Source: Firmicutes bacterium UBA5559 (lineage in GTDB: Bacteria > Bacillota > Clostridia > Peptostreptococcales > Anaerovoracaceae). Taken from it: a stretch of DNA of 64,000 nt. Below the pieces are notes generated by a model. That model was not told where the DNA came from. It saw only the letters and a program-made list of their open reading frames with translations, and searched no databases. The position numbers and the translations under genes are program-made. Below, piece by piece: positions 1 to 8,539 of this stretch (its first letter is position 1; every line of letters starts with the position of its first letter). The stretch lies in assembly GCA_002425705.1 (NCBI GenBank), contig DIMT01000001.1:71785-135784 (forward strand). Reading direction: 5' to 3'.

Positions 1-485
1 CGGCAACGACCCAGAAAAGCGCCATCAATGTGGATGAAGTTAAAAATTTCCTGGAAGAAGGGGAAGATGATGATGGGGCTTATTTCACCAATTATCAAAA
101 CTTTGCAGACAGCTATCGTTTTTTAGTTAGAGGGCTGGAGCGAAGCGGTCTTTCCGCATTCCTGATGCTCTGCACCATGGTCAACAAACAAGGAAAGCTG
201 CTGGATGAGGAACTCCAGCTGGCCCACGCTTCCGATGCGCTGAAGACAGCCTCCAAGGCTTCTTTAAGAAGAGGAGACCTTTATACCCGGTACAGCCCTT
301 CCCAGTATCTCTATCTGCTGATCGGCATCAACCAGGAAAACTGCAGCATCGTTTTTGACCGTATCGAAAAGCATTTCCGGAAGGAGTTCCGGGGAAATCA
401 GGTCAACCTGAAATACAAGGTGGTTTCTGCAGCCGACATTAAAAAGCTCTTTGGCGACAAAAGGGGCCAACAGGATGCAAAATAA
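1..485 (+). CDS. C-terminal part of a probable SARP/BTAD-family regulator (5' end outside window)
   Basis: The frame is open from base 3 with no start of its own that has a ribosome site, so this is the 3' end of a longer gene. The visible ~160 residues contain a motif RYSPSQYLYLLIG followed by an acidic/basic helix (FDRIEKHFRKEF) and a beta strand, which is the pattern of the degenerate GGDEF-like domain at the C-terminus of many clostridial response-regulator/BTAD (SARP-like) activators. This assignment is from memory of the family and the N-terminal DNA-binding part cannot be seen. The gene is followed by a terminator and then by the surface-protein locus, whose two promoters carry direct repeats like those SARP proteins bind, so a role as local activator is an inference. 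Confidence 0.55.
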   Translation, partial: ATTQKSAINVDEVKNFLEEGEDDDGAYFTNYQNFADSYRFLVRGLERSGLSAFLMLCTMVNKQGKLLDEELQLAHASDALKTASKASLRRGDLYTRYSPSQYLYLLIGINQENCSIVFDRIEKHFRKEFRGNQVNLKYKVVSAADIKKLFGDKRGQQDAK

Positions 486-521
486 ACCGGATTCTGATTC
501 AATATGACACAATTTCGACAA

Positions 522-547
522 AACGCCTCGAAAAGGGGCGTTTTTTT
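522..547 (+). terminator. Rho-independent terminator of the regulator gene
   Basis: A 7-bp stem ACGCCTC/GGGGCGT (one G-U pair) with loop GAAAA is followed directly by seven T residues. It separates the regulator from the surface-protein promoter. Confidence 0.85.
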
Positions 548-588
548 ATTGCGCAAAACCCGCAGGTTTCAACATGCTACTGGTTTTT

Positions 589-622
589 TGAAACTGGCAG
601 TGAAACTAAAACGGCATATGAT
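589..622 (+). promoter_or_regulatory. Putative activator-dependent promoter P1 of surface protein 1
   Basis: TGAAAC occurs at 589-594 and 601-606 (12-bp period), with a third degenerate copy AAAAC at 608-612, then a -10-like TATGAT at 617-622. No good -35 is present at the normal distance. The same layout, with the same 16-bp offset from the second repeat to the -10, occurs at 3828-3861. Direct repeats replacing a -35 are typical of SARP-type activation; the link to the regulator at 1-485 is inferred. Confidence 0.45.
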
Positions 623-701
623 AGTTAAACAAAAGGGATGAGTTTCTCCCAGTCACGAAACAGAGACATACTTGATTTTATGAGAAGGAAGGAGAGGTAT
701 T

Positions 702-2990
702 ATGAGTAGTAAAAGAAAAAGCTGGATGAGGGTGGTGGCCTTCACCATAATGCTCACCCTGGTCTTGATGACCGGAGCCACTGGGCTGGTAGTAGCCGAA
801 GAGGGAGGCTTCGAAGGACCGCCTCTGGAGGAGAATGGAATTATCCAGTCGTCGGGGTCGGAAGATCCATCCGGTGATGACGGTTCTGGTAAAATGGATG
901 AGGGATTGCCTGAGGGAGAAGGGCAAACAAGAACCATGAGTTTTTTTAAACCGGAAAAACCACCCAAGCTAGAGATTAAATTAGAAAAGTGGGTTAATCC
1001 GGATAAGGTTTTCTTTCAAGATGACATGGTGACTTTTTTCTTCAAGGTTACAAATAAGAGTGAAAGAAGCCTTAGGAATGTGGTTCTTGTGGATGAAGAT
1101 TTAGGCCTTGTAATTACGATTGGTGAATTAAGTAAAGAGAGGTGGCATGGATCGGTCTACACAACAGAGGTGGCTGTTAAGCTGGATCCTGACAAATGGG
1201 ATGGGAATAAGTACATCAATGAGGCGTCAGTATCCGGCACAGCAAGGGTAGCGGACAATGATATTATTGTATCAGATTCAGCCTGGGCAAAAGTAGAATT
1301 GAAACCGATCATTGGATTCGCCAAAGAAGCGGATCGTGAAACTGTTTTCTTTAAGGACTCCACGGTAACCTATACCTTTACGGTAACAAATATGAGTAAT
1401 AAGCCAATTGCGGATGTGATGATTATTGATCCTGCTATTGGCCTTGAAATTGATGCAGGCTCATTGGGAATTCATGGAAAGGGCAAAACCTTCACTACAA
1501 AAGTAGCGGTTGATCTAAGTGAGAATTTATGGGACGGCAATTCATTTAACAATACTGCCACGGTTCAGGGAACCGTTCCCTGGGGCGAAGGGACCAGATC
1601 AGTCAGTGCCGATGCTTCGTATACCGTGAAGTATCAGGCTCCTTTGACCTTAGAAAAGACGGTTGATAAAAGCACAGTTAATTTCAAGGACGAAAAGGTA
1701 ACTTATACATTCAAGGTTAAAAATAACCTTTGGTGGGATCTCCAAAATGTAAAGGTTTATGATGAAACCATCGATGCAATTCTGGATTTCGGCAAAGTAC
1801 GAAAGGGACAATGGGAAACTAGGACATTTGCATTTGATTTGACAAATGCAGAATGGGATGGGGATCAATTCATCAACACTGCAAGAGTGGAAGCTCCTTT
1901 TATGAGAGGAGATACACCGGTAACTCTTTCGGCAGTTGATACGGCTGCTGTAACTTACGTACCACCCATGACCCTGGAAAAATCAGTAGATCCTGGAACT
2001 GTATACTCACAAGATGGAATTGTAAACTATACCTTCAAAGTGTGGAATAATCTTTCGGACAATACGATTAAGAATGTAGTTCTGACGGATACTCTCTTGG
2101 ATTTAACGGTGAATGCCGGGGACATCAAAGCAAAGAGTAAATGGAATAAAGGCTATTATACCACCACTGTTGCTATTGACTTGTCTTTAATCCCTGAAGA
2201 TTCCTGGGATGGCAATCAATTGATTAATGAAGCTACAGCCATGGGCTGTTACGAAAAAATCAAATGGGCTCCGAGAGGAAACGAGGGAGACTTCCAAACG
2301 ATGAAACATTGGTCTCCTCCTACGGAATGCATCACGTTGACAGCAGTGGACACGGCTACCCTGATCTATGATCCGACCACATTGACGATTAAAAAAGATG
2401 TTCCCAACGTAACCGATTCTGCAGCAGCCTTTGATGTTCTGATTTCGTGGGAAGAAGAATGGGTCTATGATGAGGATTCAGGAGACAATGAAATCCCCCA
2501 ATACCGTACCATGGTGATGAATACCACCACGAAGTCTATCCAGGGTGTAATTTCGGAATTGGAGCCCTTTGTCATGGATGCGGTTCCTGGAGTTTTGTAC
2601 ACAGTGGCAGAAACTACAAAAGCAGGCTATACCACATCAGAAACCTCTTTGCAGATTACCCTGGAGCCAGGTGAAGATGGAGTGATCACCTTTGTGAACA
2701 CCAAGGATGTCATAGAGGAAGAAAGCTCTGGCGGTGGCGGCACCAATCAAGGTGGCAGCAGTGGTGGCGGTGGAGATACGGATACCAATACCATAGCTAC
2801 GGTTCCTGACGGTCAGGTACCCTTAGCCCAGGATCCTGTTACTGTTGAAACATTAGCCGATTTACCCATTCCGCTAGCTGATGTTCCTCAAACCGGAAAC
2901 AATGCATTGCTGAATCTCTGGTGGATTTTGCTAGCTTTGTCCGGATTTGGAATCCTGGTTGTCGTAAATAGGAAACCGGAAAAAATTTAA
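702..2990 (+). CDS. Sortase-anchored surface protein with four DUF11-like repeats and a SpaA-like domain
   Basis: A 762-residue wall-anchored protein. Residues 1-32 form a signal peptide (basic start, hydrophobic core, VVA before the mature end). Four ~105-residue repeats follow (about 88-195, 200-310, 313-425, 428-555), each with a V.Y.F.V.N core strand and a W.G(N/D)..INEA motif, resembling DUF11/isopeptide-type immunoglobulin-like domains. Residues ~563-675 look like a SpaA/Cna-B-type domain (TLTIKKDV start, E in TVAETT). A Gly/Ser-rich linker leads to the sorting signal VPQTG at 728-732, a membrane segment and the basic tail NRKPEKI. The start is set by AAGGAAGGAGAGG just upstream. The sortase gene directly downstream probably anchors it. 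It may be an adhesin or scaffold; the ligand is unknown. Confidence 0.85.
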   Translation: MSSKRKSWMRVVAFTIMLTLVLMTGATGLVVAEEGGFEGPPLEENGIIQSSGSEDPSGDDGSGKMDEGLPEGEGQTRTMSFFKPEKPPKLEIKLEKWVNPDKVFFQDDMVTFFFKVTNKSERSLRNVVLVDEDLGLVITIGELSKERWHGSVYTTEVAVKLDPDKWDGNKYINEASVSGTARVADNDIIVSDSAWAKVELKPIIGFAKEADRETVFFKDSTVTYTFTVTNMSNKPIADVMIIDPAIGLEIDAGSLGIHGKGKTFTTKVAVDLSENLWDGNSFNNTATVQGTVPWGEGTRSVSADASYTVKYQAPLTLEKTVDKSTVNFKDEKVTYTFKVKNNLWWDLQNVKVYDETIDAILDFGKVRKGQWETRTFAFDLTNAEWDGDQFINTARVEAPFMRGDTPVTLSAVDTAAVTYVPPMTLEKSVDPGTVYSQDGIVNYTFKVWNNLSDNTIKNVVLTDTLLDLTVNAGDIKAKSKWNKGYYTTTVAIDLSLIPEDSWDGNQLINEATAMGCYEKIKWAPRGNEGDFQTMKHWSPPTECITLTAVDTATLIYDPTTLTIKKDVPNVTDSAAAFDVLISWEEEWVYDEDSGDNEIPQYRTMVMNTTTKSIQGVISELEPFVMDAVPGVLYTVAETTKAGYTTSETSLQITLEPGEDGVITFVNTKDVIEEESSGGGGTNQGGSSGGGGDTDTNTIATVPDGQVPLAQDPVTVETLADLPIPLADVPQTGNNALLNLWWILLALSGFGILVVVNRKPEKI

Positions 2991-2998
2991 AGACTAAG

Positions 2999-3020
2999 GG
3001 GGCTGCCATCCGGCGGCCCC
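2999..3020 (+). promoter_or_regulatory. Intercistronic hairpin between surface protein 1 and its sortase
   Basis: GGGGCTGCC (2999-3007), loop ATCC, GGCGGCCCC (3012-3020): a 9-bp stem with one G-U pair and no T tract, placed between the stop codon and the ribosome site of the sortase. It could stabilise the upstream message or reduce read-through, so that sortase is made in smaller amount than its substrate. Confidence 0.55.
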
Positions 3021-3042
3021 TGTTTCAAAGGAGGTGGTTACG

Positions 3043-3792
3043 ATGAAGAGGATCTGGATGATCCGCCTGGGAATTGTGTTGATTCTTCTAGCCTGTATTC
3101 TCTTGCTTTATTCCTTGTTTGGACCGGGCAACAACGGGAAGGAAGAGTTCCAGACATCTTTGCAGGAAGAGGAGCTGCCAATATCGGCCGATGGGGAGCA
3201 GCCCCTCTACCCGGCTCCTTCTGTAACCATTGACTTTGATGGGTTACTGGCTATCAACGATGAGACAACCAGTTGGATCTGGATTCCCGATTCGCCTATC
3301 ACTTACCCGGTGATGCAGGGGCTGGACAATCAGAAGTACCTGACCCGCTCCTATAAGGGGACTTATGACCGGAATGGCAGTGTATTCATGGATTACCGAT
3401 GTCAGCCGGATTACAGCAGCAGCCACACCATTCTCTTTGGCCATAATATGCTGACGGAAGATATTTTCGGCACACTGGAGCGCTATAAGGACCTTGAATA
3501 CCTCAACAGACATTCTCTGATCTATATCCTGAAACCGGAGGAATACCAAGTGTACGAAGTCTTCTCCATTCACGGGACGGATGCTACCGGAGAAACCTAC
3601 CGGGTGAATTTTGAAACGCCAGACCACTTTCGGCAGTACCTGGAAGAAATGAAGGAGCTATCCATCCATCCTTTGGGGCCTGATCCGGAATCGAAAGACC
3701 AGATACTGACCCTTTCTACTTGTACTTCTCACGGAAATAAGAACGATCGTTTCGTTGTCCAGGCCGTTTTGCAGGAAACTGTAAAACTTTAA
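3043..3792 (+). CDS. Class B sortase
   Basis: A 249-residue transpeptidase anchored by one N-terminal membrane segment (residues ~4-25) with the catalytic domain outside. The class B signature is clear: WIWIPDSPITYPVMQG, then FMDYR, the catalytic His in FGHNM, the Cys in TLSTCTS and the Arg in DRFVVQ near the end. ATG 3043 is preferred over GTG 3034 because AAAGGAGGTGG at 3027-3037 has correct spacing only for the ATG. It lies 52 bases after the VPQTG protein and is likely dedicated to it. It should cleave between T and G of PQTG and link the protein to peptidoglycan; the substrate assignment is inferred from adjacency. Confidence 0.93.
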   Translation: MKRIWMIRLGIVLILLACILLLYSLFGPGNNGKEEFQTSLQEEELPISADGEQPLYPAPSVTIDFDGLLAINDETTSWIWIPDSPITYPVMQGLDNQKYLTRSYKGTYDRNGSVFMDYRCQPDYSSSHTILFGHNMLTEDIFGTLERYKDLEYLNRHSLIYILKPEEYQVYEVFSIHGTDATGETYRVNFETPDHFRQYLEEMKELSIHPLGPDPESKDQILTLSTCTSHGNKNDRFVVQAVLQETVKL

Positions 3793-3827
3793 AATAGAGT
3801 TCAAAATGTTTCATAATTCTGAGATGC

Positions 3828-3861
3828 TGAAACCTGTATTGAAACCTGAAACCGTTATAGT
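3828..3861 (+). promoter_or_regulatory. Putative activator-dependent promoter P2 (TGAAAC triple repeat)
   Basis: TGAAAC at 3828-3833, 3840-3845 and 3847-3852, followed by a -10-like TATAGT at 3856-3861. Repeat spacing (12 bp) and the 16-bp offset from the second repeat to the -10 are identical to P1 at 589-622. It would drive the two-domain protein at 3924 and probably surface protein 2. Confidence 0.5.
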
Positions 3862-3923
3862 AAAAATAAGAAGAAAACAAGTTGTTTGAAATGAACGGAA
3901 ATTCAACGAAGGAGGTGGTAAGT

Positions 3924-4427
3924 TTGCAGCCAAGCAATATCCGGATGTTTTCCCGGAATATTATTTGTAACTGCGTCAACCAATGTGGACCTAATGGCAT
4001 ACAAGGAGAGCTGCACCACCTTTACTCCGAAGAACCGATCCGATACCGGGACGCATTTGAAATGCTGATCCAGATGGATAAGTTCTATGATAACCTGAAT
4101 TTTCCGATGGCTTCCACCGAAACCCGATCTTTTATCAAAAGGAAGCCCAGTCAAAATAGGAAAGAGATGATAAAAATGGAGCAGGATGAAAAACTATTAA
4201 AGGTTAAGGGCAGCAAGGGCACATTCCTGATACAGGTACAATACCGACAGAACGCCACCTGGCAAGGCAAGGTGGTCTGGGCAGAAGAAAACAAGACACA
4301 ATATTTCAGAAGCGCACTGGAACTAATGAAACTGATTGATGGAGCTCTGAACAAGGGCAACGAGGAAGCGACAATAGAATTCGAAGAAAGTGATAATCCA
4401 AAAGATAAGAAATACGCTACCAGCTAA
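3924..4427 (+). CDS. Conserved-looking protein of two homologous halves, unknown function
   Basis: A 167-residue protein without signal peptide or membrane segment. I chose TTG 3924 because AAGGAGGTGG lies just upstream; no ATG has a comparable site. The two halves align without gaps: the first has QGELHHLYSEEPIRYRDAFE and the second has QGKVVWAEENKTQYFRSALE, with Q-G, R, A and E at the same spacing, each preceded by a beta-strand-like stretch and followed by a helix ending in D. The halves are joined by a basic linker (KRKPSQNRKE). An internal ATG at 4176 could start the second half alone. The gene sits in the surface/sortase locus under the same promoter type, which suggests a regulatory or accessory role. 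I do not recognise a named family. Confidence 0.7.
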   Translation: MQPSNIRMFSRNIICNCVNQCGPNGIQGELHHLYSEEPIRYRDAFEMLIQMDKFYDNLNFPMASTETRSFIKRKPSQNRKEMIKMEQDEKLLKVKGSKGTFLIQVQYRQNATWQGKVVWAEENKTQYFRSALELMKLIDGALNKGNEEATIEFEESDNPKDKKYATS

Positions 4428-4467
4428 AAGGGAGGTTATCAAGAGCGTATGGGAAAGGAGAATGGAG

Positions 4468-6267
4468 ATGAACATTCAGACAAAGAGGTGGGCAAGGCCC
4501 CTGGCGCTTTTCATAGCGCTGACAATGGTGATGATGTACTCCTTTGGGGGAGTGGTGTTTGCATCAATTAATGATGTTAGAGTTCATTATCACGGACCAA
4601 GTGATGATGGAGTTGTAGTTGTAATTACGACTGTATCATCAGAAGGTGCTATTGATCAAACCTTTACAGCAGAAGCTAAGAGACATAAAAAGAGTAGTCA
4701 TTACGATGGAAAATTTTCTCCAAGCATTGACCAAGTTTTATCGAATGGCGATAAACTCATTGATGAAGGTGTAGTTACAAGAGCATACACAACAATAAAT
4801 GGTATTTACACAGAATTAACAGTTGATCATAGTTCAGCTATCGGAAATAACTCGGCAAATATTAAGGTTGGACCACCACCAACTGCAAAAGTTTATAACC
4901 TAATGATAACCAAGACGGTAGACAAGCCAGTAGTTCCCCTTGATGGCGCTGTTAAGTTTACTATTACTGTTACAAATATCGGGAATACATTAGTGAGCGG
5001 CGTAGTTGTAACAGACGAAATTCCTGCAGGCTTATTGATAACGGCCACTTATTCAGCAGTTGGAACATTTGCAGGCGATGTCTGGACAATCGGTGATTTA
5101 GCGAGTGGTCAACAAGTAACATTAGAGATTGATGCCATTACTACTGATGTAGATGAGATCACCAATACTGCCACTGTAAGTTTTGATGGTGATGATGTTG
5201 ATGAGGATGATAACACAGCAAGTGCGACAGTAGATGTTTTAGTACCATATGACTTATCTCTTACAAAGTCAGTAAATCCTGGATCTGTAGGTATAAGTGA
5301 AGAAGCTCTTTTCACTATTAAAGTAGAGAACAAGGGATTCTATGAAGCAACTAATGTTGTTGTCAAGGATGTATGGCCAGATGGGCTTGAATTTATCGGT
5401 GCAACATCCAGCGATGCTATACAGTTCAATGCTGAGGATATGACATGGACCCTTGGAAGTTTAGCTCCTGGAGCAACTAAAACAATTACTTTATCAGGTA
5501 TTTCAGCAGTAGCCGATGATTATACGAATACTGCATCTGTTACCTTTAGCGGAATCGACCAGAATCCAAATGATAACTCTGATACAGCAACGCTTAAAGT
5601 GCTTCTGGAAAGAGACCTTGGAATCACAAAGGTTGCAGCACCTACCAATATTCTGCTTAATGAAAGCACAGTATTTACAGTGACTATAACAAATAATGGT
5701 ACTGAAACTATTAATAATATTTTCGTTGAAGATGTTATGGAAGCTGGATTAAGTATTTCGGCAATCGGCTCAGATGATTTTAAAGATGGAATATGGGATG
5801 TCGGAACTCTGGAATCCGGAGAAAGCAAGATTTTAACAATAGCCGCAATTGGAACAACAGTTGGTTCCCTTCAGAATCAGGTTGAGATTGTGACTCTGGG
5901 TGATGGCAATAACGAAGTAATTGAATATGTTCCATTTGAAGATGATAACCAGTCTAACAACTCTGAAAAAGCTACCGTAACAGTCTCCGCAGGAGGCGGT
6001 GGAGGTGGCGGCGGCGGTGGAACCGGTGGAGGCGGTGGTGGTGGAACCACTATCCAGGAAACTACTCCTCCATTAACCAATATCCCCGACGGAGAAACTC
6101 CGTTAGTAGAAGCCCCGGAAGTAATGCTTGAAGAGCAGCCCATTCCGCTGGCAGACGTTCCCCAGACTGGTGACAACACCAACATCTGGTTGCTGCTGGC
6201 CCTGATGATGGGATCCGGAGCAGGAATCGTCCTCCTGGGAAGGCGAAAAGAAACAGTTGAAAAGTAA
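4468..6267 (+). CDS. Sortase-anchored surface protein with three DUF11 repeats
   Basis: A 599-residue wall protein. ATG 4468 is chosen for the GGGAAAGGAG site at 4451-4460; the reading frame is open further upstream but overlaps the preceding gene. Signal peptide at ~1-32 (MNIQTKRWARPLALFIALT start, ending VFAS). After a ~110-residue N-terminal region of unknown fold come three DUF11 repeats, each opening with L.(I/L)TK.V and containing F(T/S)I.V.N.G and NTA.V. A glycine-rich linker at ~505-525 precedes IPLADVPQTG; the sorting motif VPQTG is at 564-568, then a membrane segment and RRKETVEK. The ten residues before and in the sorting motif are identical to surface protein 1. The second class B sortase lies downstream after a terminator. 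Confidence 0.87.
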   Translation: MNIQTKRWARPLALFIALTMVMMYSFGGVVFASINDVRVHYHGPSDDGVVVVITTVSSEGAIDQTFTAEAKRHKKSSHYDGKFSPSIDQVLSNGDKLIDEGVVTRAYTTINGIYTELTVDHSSAIGNNSANIKVGPPPTAKVYNLMITKTVDKPVVPLDGAVKFTITVTNIGNTLVSGVVVTDEIPAGLLITATYSAVGTFAGDVWTIGDLASGQQVTLEIDAITTDVDEITNTATVSFDGDDVDEDDNTASATVDVLVPYDLSLTKSVNPGSVGISEEALFTIKVENKGFYEATNVVVKDVWPDGLEFIGATSSDAIQFNAEDMTWTLGSLAPGATKTITLSGISAVADDYTNTASVTFSGIDQNPNDNSDTATLKVLLERDLGITKVAAPTNILLNESTVFTVTITNNGTETINNIFVEDVMEAGLSISAIGSDDFKDGIWDVGTLESGESKILTIAAIGTTVGSLQNQVEIVTLGDGNNEVIEYVPFEDDNQSNNSEKATVTVSAGGGGGGGGGGTGGGGGGGTTIQETTPPLTNIPDGETPLVEAPEVMLEEQPIPLADVPQTGDNTNIWLLLALMMGSGAGIVLLGRRKETVEK

Positions 6268-6294
6268 GTACGGTAAAGTATAATTAAAGATGTG

Positions 6295-6326
6295 TAAGGG
6301 TTACCTTCGGGTAACCCTTATTTATT
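6295..6326 (+). terminator. Terminator after surface protein 2
   Basis: TAAGGGTTACC, loop TTCG, GGTAACCCTTA: an 11-bp perfect stem with a stable tetraloop, followed by TTTATT. Confidence 0.85.
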
Positions 6327-6398
6327 AGAAATTGTGTCATTTGGCCTACATTGCCAAAAGACCGCCAACTGACAGACCTGCTTACAGAGGTGGTATTT

Positions 6399-7163
6399 GT
6401 GAAAAAAATTATTTTAATCGTATTAATTTGCGTATTTATCGGCTCCGGCCTGATGCTGGCGGGAACGCTGCTGGAGTACAAACAGGGGCAGGATCTTTAT
6501 GAGGCTGCTGCGGAGCAGGTTATTCGTCCGGAGAAGCCTGAGGCCGAAGAGGAGCCGGATGGCCCGGCTGCTCCAGTTCCCCCTGCCATTAATTTTGAGT
6601 TGTTATCGTCCATCAGCCCCGATTCGGTGGGTTGGATCTGGATACCCGATTCGGAGATCAGTTACCCCTTGGTGCAGGGCCGGGACAATCAGTTTTATTT
6701 GACCCGGACCTATGATGGGGGGCACAACAAGCTGGGAAGCATCTTTCTGGATTACCGGATTCCGGGGGACTTTAGCGGCAGAAACACCATCATCTACGGG
6801 CACAACATGAAAAGCGATGCCATGTTCGGCACCCTGGAAAAATTCCGGGATCAGACTTTTACCGATGCCCGGCCCCAGTTCTATATCCTCCGGGAGGAGG
6901 GGGTCTATCGATATCAGATTTTTTCCGCTTATGTCACCGATGCCTTGAGCGATACCTACACCTACCAGTTTGGGAATGATGCCGCTTATGGCAAGTATCT
7001 GGAAAAGATTACAAATCTGTCAGACATTACACCGCCTCAATCCGATATCACACCGCCGAAAGGCCCGGACATTGGCACCCCGATCGTCACCCTGTCCACC
7101 TGTACCAGTACCGGAAGGCAGCTGGATCGGTTCGTGGTTCACGGTTTTCTGATTTCGGAGTAG
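6399..7163 (+). CDS. Class B sortase (second copy)
   Basis: A 254-residue paralogue of the sortase at 3043. N-terminal membrane anchor (residues ~3-22), a Pro/Glu-rich stalk (~45-65), then WIWIPDSEISYPLVQG, IFLDYR, YGHNM (His), TLSTCTS (Cys) and DRFVVHG (Arg). GTG 6399 is used because AGAGGTGG at 6385-6392 precedes it; no ATG is suitable. A short insertion near residue 210 repeats the hexapeptide SDITPP twice, a small in-frame duplication not present in the first sortase. It follows surface protein 2 but a terminator lies between them, so it may have its own weak transcription. Confidence 0.93.
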   Translation: MKKIILIVLICVFIGSGLMLAGTLLEYKQGQDLYEAAAEQVIRPEKPEAEEEPDGPAAPVPPAINFELLSSISPDSVGWIWIPDSEISYPLVQGRDNQFYLTRTYDGGHNKLGSIFLDYRIPGDFSGRNTIIYGHNMKSDAMFGTLEKFRDQTFTDARPQFYILREEGVYRYQIFSAYVTDALSDTYTYQFGNDAAYGKYLEKITNLSDITPPQSDITPPKGPDIGTPIVTLSTCTSTGRQLDRFVVHGFLISE

Positions 7164-7226
7164 CAAAGATTTTAATTTTGTGCTATGATAAAGGACAAAA
7201 GTGAAAAAATCATACAGGAGGAAAGC

Positions 7227-8537
7227 ATGCAGGAAAACAGGATATGGAGTCCGGAAGAAACCCTGGACAGGGAGCAGTTCCGGGACATACAAAGCAAACG
7301 ATTGAAAGAAATGGTTCAGCGGGTCTATGATTCCGTGCCCCATTACAAAAAGAAATTTGACACGATGGGTCTGTCTCCGGCGGATATTCAGTCTGTGGAT
7401 GACCTGTCCAAACTTCCCTTTACCACCAAGCTCGACTTTCGGGACAATTACCCCTACGGGTTGTTTGCTGTACCCCAGAAGCAGGTGGTGAGAATCCATG
7501 CTTCCTCCGGAACCACCGGAAAGCCGACAGTAGTTGGTTATACAAAAAACGATATGGAAATGTGGAAGGAAATGATCGCCAGGCTGGTCACCATGGCCGG
7601 CGTCACCGATGAAGATGTGGCACAGATTTCCTTCGGATACGGATTATTTACAGGGGCCTTCGGTCTCCACCAGGGCCTGGAGCACGTGGGAGCCACAGTG
7701 ATTCCCATGTCCAGCGGCAATACTCGTAAACAGATCATGGTCATGCAAGACTTCGGCACCACGGCTCTGATCAGCACCCCTTCCTATGCCCTCCATATGG
7801 CGGAAATCGCCAAAGAAATGGGCATCGACCCGAAGAAGGACCTGAAACTGAAGTGGGGACTATTTGGGGGCGAAGGATCCACCGAAGCCATGCGCCGGGA
7901 AATCAATGAAGCCTGGGGTTTGTTTGCCACGGAAAATTATGGCATGAGCGAGCTGATCGGGCCGGGAGTTTCCGGTGAATGCCTGGCCCTCAAAGGGATG
8001 CACATCAACGAGGACCATTTCTTTCCGGAAATCATCGACCCGGAAACCGGTGAAGTGCTGCCGCCGGGATCCGTGGGAGAGTTGGTCATTACGACTCTTT
8101 CCAAAGAAGCCCTGCCCATCATCCGGTACCGGACCAGCGACATTACCTCTTTGCATTATGAAAAATGTGATTGCGGCAGGACTACCGTCCGAATGGCAAA
8201 AATTTCCGGCCGTTCCAACGATATGCTGATTCTGGGGGGAGTTAATGTATTCCCCTCCCAAATCGAAGAAGTCCTGTTCAACGTGGACGGTATCGGGCCC
8301 CATTATCAGATTAAGGTTTACAAGAAAGGCCATCTGGATCGGATTGAAGTGGACGTGGAACTGGTCAACGCCGATCTGCTGGATTCCTTCAGCCAGATCG
8401 AAAACCTGAACCAGACCATCCGGCAGCGACTCCGAACCGTGCTGGGCATCGATGCGAAAGTCAATATCATGCAGCCAAGGACCCTGCAGCGTTTCGAAGG
8501 GAAAGCCAAGCGGGTCATCGATCTGAGGGAGGAATAA
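7227..8537 (+). CDS. paaK: Phenylacetate-CoA ligase (AMP-forming), copy 1
   Basis: A 436-residue ANL-superfamily adenylating enzyme that would join phenylacetate or a related arylacetate to CoA using ATP. The P-loop-like motif SSGTTGKPTVVGYT is at residues 93-106; YGMSE, YRTSD and the C-terminal lysine motif EGKAKRVIDLRE are all present, and the length matches the family. A Cys pair in EKCDCGRT is typical of PaaK. ATG 7227 is preceded by CAGGAGG; an upstream ATG at 7185 lacks a site. The ACT gene follows after 2 bases, so they are co-translated. In amino-acid fermenters such enzymes process arylpyruvate-derived arylacetates; the exact substrate cannot be told from sequence. Confidence 0.93.
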   Translation: MQENRIWSPEETLDREQFRDIQSKRLKEMVQRVYDSVPHYKKKFDTMGLSPADIQSVDDLSKLPFTTKLDFRDNYPYGLFAVPQKQVVRIHASSGTTGKPTVVGYTKNDMEMWKEMIARLVTMAGVTDEDVAQISFGYGLFTGAFGLHQGLEHVGATVIPMSSGNTRKQIMVMQDFGTTALISTPSYALHMAEIAKEMGIDPKKDLKLKWGLFGGEGSTEAMRREINEAWGLFATENYGMSELIGPGVSGECLALKGMHINEDHFFPEIIDPETGEVLPPGSVGELVITTLSKEALPIIRYRTSDITSLHYEKCDCGRTTVRMAKISGRSNDMLILGGVNVFPSQIEEVLFNVDGIGPHYQIKVYKKGHLDRIEVDVELVNADLLDSFSQIENLNQTIRQRLRTVLGIDAKVNIMQPRTLQRFEGKAKRVIDLREE

Positions 8538-8539
8538 AA

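Noticed and set aside
5990..6050. Proline-rich frame on the minus strand
   Set aside because: It is the complement of the glycine-rich linker codons of surface protein 2.
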